The notes beneath the pieces were generated by a model, which was not told the DNA's origin, searched no databases, and was given only the letters and a program-made list of their open reading frames with translations. From Methanobrevibacter sp. (GTDB lineage: Archaea > Methanobacteriota > Methanobacteria > Methanobacteriales > Methanobacteriaceae), in the NCBI GenBank assembly GCA_017434525.1, contig JAFRFD010000071.1, forward strand, positions 1 through 34,073: a stretch of DNA of 34,073 nucleotides, in the 5' to 3' direction. The position numbers and the translations under genes are program-made. Positions 14,556-24,515 of this stretch are shown piece after piece (positions within the stretch are counted from its first letter, which is position 1; every line of letters begins with the position of its first letter).

Positions 14556-15776
14556 CTAAATTTCATCATCCAATAAGAAATCTATAATGTTTTTATGTTT
14601 AATTCCATCCTGGGACATGTCAAATTCATCCATACTTAAAACATAAGCATCATATTTATCTGGAACTAAAAGTAATGGGGAAAACTCTCTATCTACAATC
14701 TCCGAATCAGATAAAAGATATGCCACTTGAACATATACTTTCTTGGCCTGTTTTTCACAGACAAAGTCTATTTCCCTGTCGTATATCTTACCGATTTTTA
14801 CGGAATAGTCTCTTCGAATCAGTTCATTGTAAACGACATTTTCAAGAATTCTTCCCAACCAGTTGTTGTTATTGTCCACAAGAGCATGATGGAATCCCTG
14901 ATCTGTTAAATAATATTTTTCCTCTGTTTTTAATATCTTTTTACCAATAATATCTTGACGTCTGACCTTTTTGCAGAATAGGGAGTCTTCAAGATAGTTT
15001 GTGAAATTGGAAATCGTGTTGCGTGTTGTCCTTTTGTTTTCGCTTTTCAAATAATTGGTTATGCTGGTCTTTGAAAATGTTTGGCCGGTCGAATTCATAA
15101 GATAATGTGAAAATCGCTTGAACAAATCAATTTCATTGATTGTGTATCTAGAAAGGATATCATGTACAATGATTGAATCATAGATGTCCTGAAGGGCATT
15201 GGCCTTAGCGCTTTCATCAGCAATTGGGAGTAGGCCCGGCATCCCCCCAAACAAAAGATATTCTTTAAAATATTCTTCAATAATATCTTTGGTTAACTCA
15301 ACATCATCAATCTCTTTTTTATATTGCAAAACCTCCTTAAATGAAAATGGATATAAATTGATTTTAATGTATCTGCCTGAAAGAAGAGTTGCAAGTTCAT
15401 TTGAAAGCAATTTTGAATTGGACCCTGTAATATAAATATCACAATCAAATGACACCCTGTATGAGTTTATGCATTTTTCCCAGGATTCAACCTGCTGTAT
15501 CTCATCAAAAAGAAGATATATCCTGCCTTCAAGGTCTTTTACTAAACTCAATACCAATGCATCCAATTGCTCTTGAGTGAAAATGTTTTTATATTGAACC
15601 TGTTCGAAGGAAATATAAATGATATTTTCCTTTTTGACACCCTGATCTTGAAGCTCTTCAATAATGCTTTTCATTAAAGAGGTTTTTCCACATCTTCTAA
15701 GTCCTACAATAACCTTAATGAAATCAGTTCCGAAAAGATTGCGAATTTTGTCCAGATACAATTCTCTTTTAATCAT
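14556..15776 (-). CDS. AAA ATPase with DUF4143 C-terminal domain
   Basis: A 406-residue protein. Walker A is GLRRCGKTSLM (about residues 24-34), Walker B is YLLFDEIQQVESW (about 93-105), and TGSNSKLLS...LSGRYIKINLYPFSFKEVL is the signature of the AAA_14/DUF4143 group. The C-terminal part ends with a nuclease-like fold segment (VKIGKIYDREIDFVCEKQAKKVYVQVAYLLSD), where E-x-D-F and V-Q-V resemble a PD-(D/E)XK core. These proteins are common accessory genes in archaea and anaerobic bacteria; their cell role is poorly known. ATG 15776 was chosen over the upstream ATG at 15809 because an AGGTG site precedes it. Twin inverted repeats lie upstream. Confidence 0.82.
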   Translation of the reverse strand: MIKRELYLDKIRNLFGTDFIKVIVGLRRCGKTSLMKSIIEELQDQGVKKENIIYISFEQVQYKNIFTQEQLDALVLSLVKDLEGRIYLLFDEIQQVESWEKCINSYRVSFDCDIYITGSNSKLLSNELATLLSGRYIKINLYPFSFKEVLQYKKEIDDVELTKDIIEEYFKEYLLFGGMPGLLPIADESAKANALQDIYDSIIVHDILSRYTINEIDLFKRFSHYLMNSTGQTFSKTSITNYLKSENKRTTRNTISNFTNYLEDSLFCKKVRRQDIIGKKILKTEEKYYLTDQGFHHALVDNNNNWLGRILENVVYNELIRRDYSVKIGKIYDREIDFVCEKQAKKVYVQVAYLLSDSEIVDREFSPLLLVPDKYDAYVLSMDEFDMSQDGIKHKNIIDFLLDDEI

Positions 15777-16092
15777 TGCAACACACCTATACAACTTTAT
15801 ATCAAACATGATATTTAATGCTTCCTATACAAAGCATTATTAAATTTTTTTATAGATAATGCTTTTTATATAAAGCACTATTATAAAAATTTACTATTAA
15901 TGATTTCTAAAAGATACACATATTAAATAATGCCCCATAACATATTATAATACAAACTGAAAAACAATGAAGTTTTTGGAAGTGTGAATTTGCACAAAAA
16001 CACACACTAAAAAAATTAATCCAATAAATTTAAGTTAATTTTAAATTAATGTGCTAAAAAATAAGTTATAAACTAAATAAAACTTAAATAAT
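15777..16092. other. Intergenic region upstream of the ATPase gene
   Basis: This stretch contains the twin inverted repeats described separately and otherwise AT-rich sequence with scattered TATA-like strings. No open frame of interest is seen on either strand. It ends at the first boundary of the tandem array at 16093. Confidence 0.4.
15816..15880 (-). promoter_or_regulatory. Twin inverted repeats, candidate operators of the ATPase gene
   Basis: TAATGCTT at 15816-15823 pairs with AAGCATTA at 15832-15839, and TAATGCTTT at 15857-15865 pairs with AAAGCACTA at 15872-15880 (one mismatch). The two palindromes share the same core with a TATA-like centre, and their centres are 41 bases apart, close to four DNA turns. 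The second centre, TTTATATAAA, could also be the TATA box. This fits cooperative binding by a dimeric regulator. Confidence 0.5.
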
Positions 16093-16180
16093 CTAAAAAA
16101 AGAAAAAATAAACAAGGAAATCTAAACAATACCTTGTGCGGGAAACAGATGATACCACCCCACAACCCAAATTTCATCAA
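16093..16180 (-). repeat. Array boundary A: gdhA-type terminator plus dispersed repeat, copy 3
   Basis: The stretch CTAAAAAAAGAAAAAATAAA at 16093 followed by ACAAGGAA...TACCTTGT (16112-16119, 16130-16137) repeats the gdhA terminator at 18583-18627, with changes. It then continues into the GTGGGGTGGTATC half of the dispersed repeat near 16155-16165. Read on the minus strand it sits after the first secreted paralog and is likely its terminator. Confidence 0.7.
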
Positions 16181-16203
16181 ATTCAACAGTGAACTAAACA
16201 AGT

Positions 16204-17034
16204 TTACTCTTCAAAAATTTCATCATAATCTATTTCCATGCCCATCATTTGATAAAAAGCATAAACTCTATCTTTTCCAGACAATATATTCGGATCATCT
16301 TCTCTTTCACGGGCTAGCCTTATTGCTTCAGGGTCAGTTATATGTTTTCGGCAATGAAAAAGGACAGTTGAAGAATTATCCATAACAGCATACTCCTTTC
16401 TTATCAATTGTATATCATTTATATTTTTATCATTTATATATTTTGATAACTGATTCCCATAGCGAATATCATGCATCCTGTTAATTATTTTCACATCATT
16501 GTACTGGGAACAACACCTCTCAAATGATGAAACAAAGAATGTATCTGAAGCAATATTCATTTGAGCAACTAAATTTTCGTGTACTCCTTTTGCTTTTAAA
16601 ATCCAAAAATACTCAAATCCTGCAATCAATTCATAATCTTCAAAATCCCGTGTTAAAATACTGAAATTTAATCCTGATGGAGGAGACAAAACATTTTTCG
16701 GATGATTATGAATTAAAGCAACACTATGTCTGTCAAATTCGCCCTCTTCAAAAGTTACAGACACATTATCCGTTCCGCCTTTTTTGCATTTAAGAATTCC
16801 ACCAGTAACATAATCAAAGTGGATAACCCATTCGCAATCAAGATAATGCGTCTTTTTAATGAACTCATCGACAGTTTTAAATGCACCTTCACCAAATTCA
16901 AAAGGCAAATCCGATGCTTTGATTGAAGCGACATTATTAATTTTCAGTTTTTCATAATCTTTGAAATCAACACCCATATTTACCAAAGCAGTCATTATGA
17001 CTATCAAACATAGAACTATATTTTTAATCTTCAT
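16204..17034 (-). CDS. Secreted JAB-like domain protein, paralog 1
   Basis: A 276-residue protein. Residues 1-20 form a signal peptide or anchor (KIKNIVLCLIVIMTALVNMG). The middle resembles a JAB/MPN metalloprotease core: Glu68 in CEWVIHFDYVTGGILKC, then ALIHNHPKNVLSPPSGLNF with His109, His111 and Ser120. The usual final Asp of the S-x-x-D motif is Asn123, so activity may be altered. The C-terminal 60 residues (FHCRKHITDPEAIRLAREREDDPNILSGKDRVYAFYQMMG) form a separate conserved unit. An AAGGAG site precedes an internal in-frame ATG (Met218), at the point where the paralog downstream is split. No family name is certain; a secreted peptidase or toxin-like protein is possible. Confidence 0.6.
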   Translation of the reverse strand: MKIKNIVLCLIVIMTALVNMGVDFKDYEKLKINNVASIKASDLPFEFGEGAFKTVDEFIKKTHYLDCEWVIHFDYVTGGILKCKKGGTDNVSVTFEEGEFDRHSVALIHNHPKNVLSPPSGLNFSILTRDFEDYELIAGFEYFWILKAKGVHENLVAQMNIASDTFFVSSFERCCSQYNDVKIINRMHDIRYGNQLSKYINDKNINDIQLIRKEYAVMDNSSTVLFHCRKHITDPEAIRLAREREDDPNILSGKDRVYAFYQMMGMEIDYDEIFEE

Positions 17035-17338
17035 GACATTAATTTTAGTTTAAAGATTAAATAACACTTTATTTTTAAATTAAATAGAAATTAACTTAAT
17101 AAATGATTTTCTAAAAGAAATTTTGCAGTATGAAATCAATTTAATGCATTTAGTTCAATTTGATGAAAATTTACCATACTTCTTTTCAAAGCACGATGAA
17201 CCTACCAAAACCATTCTACAAAAAATTAAAAAATTAAATCAATGAAAATAGTTTAAAACAATTAACTCAAATAAAAACAAGTTAATTTTAAATTTATAAA
17301 TTTAAAAATATCTAATATATTAAATAAGACTCAATTAA
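17035..17338. other. Upstream region of paralog 1 (part of the tandem unit)
   Basis: This region matches 18282-18470 closely, including the stretch just before the start codon and the TTTGATGAAAATTTACCATACT-like segment near 17160-17180, so promoter sequences were duplicated together with the gene. No separate gene is seen. TATA-like A/T runs lie 25-45 bases before the start codon. Confidence 0.55.
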
Positions 17339-17412
17339 CTAAAAAAAGAAAAAATAAACAATGAAATCTATACGATTCCTTGTGCGAGAAACGGGTGATA
17401 CCACCCTACTTT
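17339..17412 (-). repeat. Array boundary B: gdhA-type terminator plus dispersed repeat, copy 4
   Basis: The boundary string starting CTAAAAAAAG at 17339 lies 1246 bases from boundary A and 1244 bases from the gdhA copy. It includes GAAATCTATACGATTCCTTG, identical to the gdhA 3' end, stop codon included, and then a small palindrome GGGTGATACCACCC near 17392-17407. It follows the split paralog 2 and is likely its terminator. Confidence 0.75.
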
Positions 17413-17418
17413 TAAAAA

Positions 17419-17631
17419 TCAATCATCCAATGAATATTCAGCAATGATTTTTTCAAAAATGTTTTCATCGAATTCCAAACCCATCATTTGATGAAATGCT
17501 CGTAACCTATCAATTCCAGATAATGTATATGGATCTGCAATGCGTTCATCTATTATTCTGAGTTCTTCAGGAGTTCTCGGTTTTTTTCTACATGAAAAAA
17601 GGGCAATATTTTCGTTTGTATTAATAGTCAT
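17419..17631 (-). CDS. Separate C-terminal unit of paralog 2
   Basis: A 70-residue protein matching the C-terminal unit of paralog 1 (ALFSCRKKPRTPEELRIIDERIADPYTLSGIDRLRAFHQMMGLEFDENIF), with about half of the residues shared and nine extra residues at the end. Its ATG at 17631 overlaps the stop of the preceding ORF as ATGA and follows a GGAG site by 8 bases, so it can be translated by coupling. Either a single-base loss split a once-fused gene, or this unit is normally made as its own polypeptide. The frame is intact over its whole length, which argues against simple decay. Confidence 0.55.
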   Translation of the reverse strand: MTINTNENIALFSCRKKPRTPEELRIIDERIADPYTLSGIDRLRAFHQMMGLEFDENIFEKIIAEYSLDD

Positions 17632-18281
17632 GGTTTATACTCCTTTTTAATTAATTGTATATGATTTATATTTTTATCATTTATATAATTTGACAACAAC
17701 ACACCATACATAATATCACAGACATCATATGCTTTTTCACAATTACCGTATTTTTTCTTACAATAATCCTGACAAGAGTCTAGTAGCAAATCAGCATATA
17801 ATTTTAACTCCATATTTAATTTCATATCCACATCAACAGCTTTTAGAATCCACAGACAATCAAATCCCGCAATCAGTTCAAAATCTTCAAAACTTCTCAA
17901 TAGAATACCAAAATTATTTCCGGAGGGAGGAGAATAAACATCCAGGGGATGATTATGAATTGAAGCAACATGATGTCCGTCAAATTCACTATCTTCAAAA
18001 TTTAAAGCCACATTATCTTTTCCGCCTTTTTTGCATTTGAGAATTTCACCAGTAATATAATCAAAGTGAATAACCCATTCACAATCAAGATAATGTGTCT
18101 TTTTAATGAACTCATCGACTGTTTTAAATGCGCCTTCACCAAATTCACAAGGCATATCCGATGCTTTGATTGAAGCGACATCATTAATTTTCAGTTTTTC
18201 ATAATCTTTGAAATCAACACCCATATTTACCAAAGCAGTCATTATGACTATCAAACATAGAATCCTATTTTTAATCTTCAT
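17628..18281 (-). CDS. Secreted JAB-like domain protein, paralog 2 (N-terminal part)
   Basis: A 217-residue protein, almost identical to paralog 1 over the first 90 residues, including the signal peptide. It keeps the metal-site-like pattern: Glu in CEWVIHFDY, then HNHPLDVYSPPSGNNF, again with Asn in place of the final Asp. After about residue 145 the two paralogs diverge strongly, though NDKNINHIQLIKKEY at the end is shared. It stops at that point, where paralog 1 continues into its C-terminal unit; here that unit is the next, overlapping ORF. The gene lies between gdhA and paralog 1 in a 1.25-kb tandem array. Confidence 0.6.
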   Translation of the reverse strand: MKIKNRILCLIVIMTALVNMGVDFKDYEKLKINDVASIKASDMPCEFGEGAFKTVDEFIKKTHYLDCEWVIHFDYITGEILKCKKGGKDNVALNFEDSEFDGHHVASIHNHPLDVYSPPSGNNFGILLRSFEDFELIAGFDCLWILKAVDVDMKLNMELKLYADLLLDSCQDYCKKKYGNCEKAYDVCDIMYGVLLSNYINDKNINHIQLIKKEYKP

Positions 18282-18582
18282 GACATTAATTTTAGTTTAA
18301 AGATTAAATAACACTTTATTTTTAAATTAAATAGAAATTAACATAATAAATGGTTTTTTAAAAGCAATTATGCAGTATAAAATCAATTTTATGCATTTGG
18401 TTCAATTTGATGAAATTTACCATACTCCTTTTCAAGCACAATAACCCCCCTGATGCCACCCTACGATGAAAACAAGAAAACTCAAATTAAAACAGTTAAA
18501 ACAAGAAAAAATAAAGTTTAACAAGTTAAAATAATATTAAAAAGTTTAAAATCATTTGATAATTATATAACCAAATATTATG
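18282..18582. other. Upstream region of paralog 2 and spacer to gdhA
   Basis: The first 170 or so bases match the region upstream of paralog 1. Near 18446-18465 lies an extra half of the dispersed repeat (GATGCCACCCTAC on the plus strand) that unit A lacks. The rest is AT-rich spacer with no gene. Confidence 0.5.
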
Positions 18583-20461
<1,879 letters not shown>

Positions 20462-20647
20462 ATGACCTCAAAAAAGATTACAAAAAGTCAATATGAAGCC
20501 CTAAAAGAAAACTACTTATCAAAAAACAAGACAATGTTCAGCCTATATGTGGAGCTGAACAATGAAATAGAAGTGTCCAGACACCTGTTTTTCCAGCTGA
20601 TCAATAAGATTCGCCAGGAAGAAGGACTGAACCATTTTTATAAATAA
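20462..20647 (+). CDS. Small basic helical protein (61 aa)
   Basis: A 61-residue protein (MTSKKITKSQYEALKENYLSKNKTMF..., ending INKIRQEEGLNHFYK). It is basic and helical, with a pattern that could be a compact helix-turn-helix. I believe similar small proteins occur in other Methanobrevibacter genomes, but I cannot name a family. A GGTGAA ribosome site lies just before the ATG. It converges on the aRF1 gene with a shared hairpin between them. Confidence 0.6.
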   Translation: MTSKKITKSQYEALKENYLSKNKTMFSLYVELNNEIEVSRHLFFQLINKIRQEEGLNHFYK

Positions 20648-20654
20648 AAAAAGA

Positions 20655-20675
20655 ATTTGGATAGCTTATCCAAAT
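20655..20675. terminator. Bidirectional hairpin terminator
   Basis: A perfect 9-bp stem (ATTTGGATA with TATCCAAAT) and a 3-base loop lie in the 27 bases between two convergent genes, with A/T-rich flanks on the left. It touches the first base of the aRF1 stop codon and could stop transcription from both sides. Confidence 0.55.
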
Positions 20676-21919
20676 CAGTATTCCATATGATATCTCAATA
20701 TTGCGGCTATTCCACCGAATGCCCTGAAGAGCTGCATTCCTTCATCGGTCTCGGTGGAGATGAACTCAACACTTGTACTCATTTCTTCAGCCTTTTCAAC
20801 AAAGTAATCGGCCAAATCAATTGATTCCTCTTCTTTTATAAGTTCATTACAATTTGGACATCTCTCTTCAATCTTATCCGCTTCGGATTGTGTTTTGACA
20901 GTGAATTCCTTTTCAAAACCGCAATTCGGACAGACAAATTTCTTGCGCATCGCAGTCAAATCCTCGGATAGAAGCAATGTATCGACGGCACCGATGGTGA
21001 GGTTATTTCTTACTTCAGCTTCACCATAGGAAGCAAGGCCCTTGTCCTTTGTCAATTCTTTTAAAAACCTTTGGACAAGCTCCTTTTCATGAATTACATC
21101 CAAGTCGCTTAACACACCAGCTGATTTGGCGATGACTTCACGAATACCGAAATCACCGGTATATGAAATGTCCTCAATGGCCAATATCTTTTGTTTGAGC
21201 TCATAGTTAAGATAATCCCCTTCGGCAAAGTCATTTTTAGTGAATCCCGGACCGCCAAGAATGATACCTTTCAAATCGTCCTTAAGTGGCAGGAAGTCCT
21301 CGTTCATGTGATCCCCAATACGCTTTAAGAACTCATGAGCCGCCTGCTCGATTACACGGTCAAACCTACGCTGGGATTGTCCCCCTGCCTTATGCTTTCC
21401 AGGAACCCCACTTGTAATATGAGTCAATATGTTGATTTTTTTTCCTTTCATTGAGGCTATAGTGGCTTCCCTTCTGTCAAGCACTGCAACACCATAGGTG
21501 TCCCTTTCCTCAATCATGTATTCAAGAGGCTCCAGGAAGAATTCGTTGTTACATTTGTACCAGTATGTTGTAACGGGTTCAGGAGGTTCCAAAACGTAAG
21601 TTTCCATCTTCTCGGTACCCGGACCTCCCTTAGGAATCATTCCAACGAATAAAACCAGACCGTGTTCAGGCGGCTGTTTGTATAAACGGATTCTTTGTAA
21701 GATTACTTCAATTGCAGACTGTACGTTTTTTCTTGTTTGTTTACTCTTGATGTTTGCACTCTGGCCAAGCTCATCTCTCATGTGCTTACCAACATCACTC
21801 AATTGCTTATCAGGTGGAATGTAAACGGAAACAAGCTCAGTACCTCTGCCTTTCTTTTCTGCCAATTCCTTTAAGACTTTTTTAAATTCATATAATTCTT
21901 TTGATGATACTTCAGACAT
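20675..21919 (-). CDS. prf1: Peptide chain release factor aRF1
   Basis: A 414-residue archaeal class 1 release factor, the standard length. It recognises all three stop codons in the ribosomal A site and triggers peptide release. The stop-reading motif NIKS (residues 56-59) and the catalytic GGQ (179-181, in [14 protein letters not shown]) are intact. A zinc-ribbon-like segment [12 protein letters not shown]...RCPNCNEL lies near residues 335-375. It is expected to work with aRF3-like ABCE1 and aPelota systems encoded elsewhere. The ATG at 21919 begins [16 protein letters not shown]. Confidence 0.95.
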   Translation of the reverse strand: MSEVSSKELYEFKKVLKELAEKKGRGTELVSVYIPPDKQLSDVGKHMRDELGQSANIKSKQTRKNVQSAIEVILQRIRLYKQPPEHGLVLFVGMIPKGGPGTEKMETYVLEPPEPVTTYWYKCNNEFFLEPLEYMIEERDTYGVAVLDRREATIASMKGKKINILTHITSGVPGKHKAGGQSQRRFDRVIEQAAHEFLKRIGDHMNEDFLPLKDDLKGIILGGPGFTKNDFAEGDYLNYELKQKILAIEDISYTGDFGIREVIAKSAGVLSDLDVIHEKELVQRFLKELTKDKGLASYGEAEVRNNLTIGAVDTLLLSEDLTAMRKKFVCPNCGFEKEFTVKTQSEADKIEERCPNCNELIKEEESIDLADYFVEKAEEMSTSVEFISTETDEGMQLFRAFGGIAAILRYHMEY

Positions 21920-22002
21920 GTTATCCCTTATAAAAATTAAATTAATATAATAGTAATAATTATATTTTTAATAATATAAATAAGTAATGAAAAAATAGCA
22001 TT

Positions 22003-22971
22003 TTAGGATAAAATTTCATCTGCGAACCTATTAAATAATTCAATATCATCTGAAGAGATTGTTTCAATCTCAAGCAAATCCATGCCGGTAATCTCTTCAA
22101 TTTCACGGCCGAGATGAACATATGTGTCGGGATATTCGTTATATCCGAAAAGATGCCAAATGACGTCACCTTCAAACACCATCTCCAGATACCAGTCATA
22201 GCCTTCCAAATCGTCAGGGTCGCGCTGCTTGGATTTCCTGTGGTAATCTGCAAATATCCATGAGTAGACGTGATGGCTCTCCAAAAGGCCAAGTATCAGC
22301 TTTTCATCATCACAAGTCATGTCCCTTTCAATATAGCCGTCAATAACCCTATCATTGAAATTGACAATCAGGCGAGGATGTGGCAAATCATAGGGATAAG
22401 TCCTGTAATGGCCGAATTCAATTGTTTTGAGGGCCAGCCTCTCTCCGTCAAGGTAAACCCCATCCCTTTCAATGTCGTGATAGAGAGGGGTTGCAAACTG
22501 CCTTTGATAGTTCAGGTGCAGGACATCAAAACCGACCAGATCATGAAGGATTTCACCGAATCGGATCCAATTTTTGGGAAAGCTGTTCTTGAAGCTGAAT
22601 TCCTGATATCCGTCGGTGGAATAAATGATGACAACACAGGAATAGATGAGCTCAAGCTTTTCGAAAAGCAAAAACCTTTCGCTTTCAAAATCCTTGAAGA
22701 GCTCCAGCTTCTCAAAGTCGCACAGAAACCTGTCGGCACTTTCAAAATCGAATGTTCGTATTTCGCTTGTCATCCCTTTTCTCAAATCCACCAGAATATC
22801 GATCCATGAATTATCGCAGAGCGGACTTTCAAAGAGAAACTTGTCCCCGCTTCCCCTCTCGGAAATCTTATAGTATCCGGTGTTGGTTAAAAAATCAATT
22901 GTAAAGCATTCATAATGCCTGTTTAGGCGCTTGAAATTGAAGCGTTGGGTGATTTCTATCTTTTCAATCAT
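22003..22971 (-). CDS. Hypothetical protein (322 aa)
   Basis: A 322-residue soluble, acidic protein with many aromatic residues and no signal peptide or membrane segment. It contains no motif that I recognise. The middle (WIRFGEILHDLVGFDVLH and HPRLIVNFNDRVIDGYIERD) looks like alternating strands and helices. It is divergent from the zinc-ribbon protein gene and follows the aRF1 gene on the opposite side. No Shine-Dalgarno is obvious before the ATG at 22971; a TATA-like GATATAGTT about 24 bases upstream suggests a leaderless mRNA. Its role is unknown. Confidence 0.6.
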   Translation of the reverse strand: MIEKIEITQRFNFKRLNRHYECFTIDFLTNTGYYKISERGSGDKFLFESPLCDNSWIDILVDLRKGMTSEIRTFDFESADRFLCDFEKLELFKDFESERFLLFEKLELIYSCVVIIYSTDGYQEFSFKNSFPKNWIRFGEILHDLVGFDVLHLNYQRQFATPLYHDIERDGVYLDGERLALKTIEFGHYRTYPYDLPHPRLIVNFNDRVIDGYIERDMTCDDEKLILGLLESHHVYSWIFADYHRKSKQRDPDDLEGYDWYLEMVFEGDVIWHLFGYNEYPDTYVHLGREIEEITGMDLLEIETISSDDIELFNRFADEILS

Positions 22972-23065
22972 GATTATCAGTCATTTAACTATATCTCAGT
23001 CAATCATAATATAATTATTGGAAATGTCCCTCTAACAGATTAATCGCCATGGTGGAATAATCAAA

Positions 23066-23080
23066 AAACTTTATAAACCT
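23066..23080 (+). promoter_or_regulatory. TATA box of the zinc-ribbon protein gene
   Basis: TTTATAAA at 23070-23077 lies about 37 bases before the ATG at 23111, leaving a short leader of about 12 bases with a GTGAT motif. Confidence 0.45.
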
Positions 23081-23110
23081 AATGTTATTAATAATATTGT
23101 AAGTGATAGT

Positions 23111-23626
23111 ATGGTTTTTAGAAGATGCCCACAATGCGGTTCAACAAGCGATGACCTTTACGGATTTTGCATAAAATGCGGATATGAATTTAGCGAAATT
23201 CCCAAATCAGAGACCGTTTGCCCATTGTGCGGATTCGACAACCCTGATGAAGCTGACTTCTGTGTTAAATGCGGAACACCACTTCTTTTCAAAAACCAGC
23301 TCAAGGACAACAGCTATCTCAATCCAATCGTCATCAAAAGAACCTCCGCAGGCCAGGAACCAATAAAACAGGACAGCAGATTCAGCAAGATTCTAGTGCT
23401 TTTGGGTTATGTATTTTCCATTTTGGGAGGTCTCATCGGACTGGTGATTGCAATATATCTCATAACAAGAAAGGACCCTAGCCTCAAAAGACACGGCTAC
23501 ATCCAATTGGCAATCTTCGGATTCTATATAGCGCTGATAGCATTTCTGTTTGCAACAGGAAACATTCCGCCTGAAGTGTTTGCACAATACAAACAGCTAC
23601 TCGCCGGAAACCTTACTTCCATCTGA
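23111..23626 (+). CDS. Double zinc-ribbon membrane protein
   Basis: A 171-residue protein. Two zinc ribbons come first: CPQCG...CIKCG (about residues 6-24) and CPLCG...CVKCG (about 37-56). A linker and two membrane helices follow (about 100-120 and 132-152). Such ribbon-plus-TM proteins are frequent in methanogens; their function is unknown, with protein-protein or nucleic-acid contacts at the membrane being possible. Its last 30 bases overlap the end of the convergent acetyltransferase gene. Confidence 0.7.
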   Translation: MVFRRCPQCGSTSDDLYGFCIKCGYEFSEIPKSETVCPLCGFDNPDEADFCVKCGTPLLFKNQLKDNSYLNPIVIKRTSAGQEPIKQDSRFSKILVLLGYVFSILGGLIGLVIAIYLITRKDPSLKRHGYIQLAIFGFYIALIAFLFATGNIPPEVFAQYKQLLAGNLTSI

Positions 23627-24049
23627 TTTTAAAAATAGTATCACGGCATCCTCGCCGCTTTCATAGTAATTCGGAACAACACGATCCTGTCTGAATTGGA
23701 ACTGCTTATAAAACTCGATTGCTCCTGTATCTGATGCCCTGACTTCAAGATATATTGTGTCTGAGATTAAAAATAGAATTCCTATTGCCTTTGCAAGAAG
23801 CTGTGTTCCATAGCCCCTTCTGCGGTAATTCTTATCGACGGCAATGGAAATGATATGGCCCTGATTTTCATATTTGAGCCAGAACATGACATATCCGACC
23901 ACATAATCGTTGATTTCAGCCACCAGAAAGCCAATTCCCATTTCGTATAATTGCTGAAAGATTTTAATGCCATATGTCTGGTCAAATGACATGTTCTCTA
24001 TCTCATAAACTCTTTTTAAATCCGTAGGCCTGAATTTTCTTACAATCAT
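23597..24049 (-). CDS. GNAT-family N-acetyltransferase, RimI-like
   Basis: A 150-residue GNAT enzyme. The acetyl-CoA loop is AVDKNYRRRGYGTQLLAKA (about residues 77-95), followed by IYLEVRASDTGAIEFYKQFQF, the RimI/NAT-like motif. These enzymes acetylate protein N-termini or small substrates in the cytoplasm; in archaea RimI-like NATs are general N-terminal acetyltransferases. The N-terminus MIVRKFRPTDLKRVYEIENMSF fits the same subgroup. It overlaps the convergent zinc-ribbon gene by 30 bases. Confidence 0.82.
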   Translation of the reverse strand: MIVRKFRPTDLKRVYEIENMSFDQTYGIKIFQQLYEMGIGFLVAEINDYVVGYVMFWLKYENQGHIISIAVDKNYRRRGYGTQLLAKAIGILFLISDTIYLEVRASDTGAIEFYKQFQFRQDRVVPNYYESGEDAVILFLKSDGSKVSGE

Positions 24050-24120
24050 ACTATTGATAAATTATTAAAAGCAATGTATTTAATAGTTTGCACACTCAAT
24101 ATTTAATTGAGGACAATAAA

Positions 24121-24510
24121 ATGTGGCAAGATTTTGAGGAATACATCTTAGGCGAAGCCGACGGCAAAAATGTGAAGATTGCCGAAATCGGCGTTGGAAA
24201 ATTTGACAGGATAGCAAACAGCCTAAACGAAAGGGAAAACATCACCATAATCAAAACGGACATCTCCCCAAAAGACGCCACAGTAATAAGGGACGACATA
24301 ACCAATCCAGACATTGACATATACAAAGATGTGGACATCATATATTCTATCAGACCTCCAAGCGAACTTCAGCCGCATCTGGTTCGTCTTGCGGAGAAAA
24401 TCGACTCACAGCTGATAATCAAACCCCTGACAAACGAAGATTTAAATACCGGCAGGGCTAAAATGAAATTAAAAAATTTCAAGAAAGCTAGTTTCTACAC
24501 ATTAAGGTGA
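24121..24510 (+). CDS. UPF0146 family protein
   Basis: A 129-residue protein of the archaeal UPF0146 family, recognised by EIGVGKFDRIANSL, IKTDISPKDATVIRDDI and IYSIRPPSELQPHLVRLAEK. It looks like a reduced Rossmann-fold methyltransferase-like domain (EIGVG as motif I, DIS, DDI), but catalytic activity is not established for the family. The ATG at 24121 follows GAGGA by 7 bases. It is the first gene of a probable operon with a P-type ATPase and a precorrin reductase, whose reading frames abut. Confidence 0.85.
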   Translation: MWQDFEEYILGEADGKNVKIAEIGVGKFDRIANSLNERENITIIKTDISPKDATVIRDDITNPDIDIYKDVDIIYSIRPPSELQPHLVRLAEKIDSQLIIKPLTNEDLNTGRAKMKLKNFKKASFYTLR

Positions 24511-24515
24511 TGTTA

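Noticed and set aside
7918..18375. Recurring AAAGCAATTT strings as a possible CRISPR or repeat array
   Set aside because: The copies are short, unevenly spaced and scattered over unrelated spacers, so they do not form an array.
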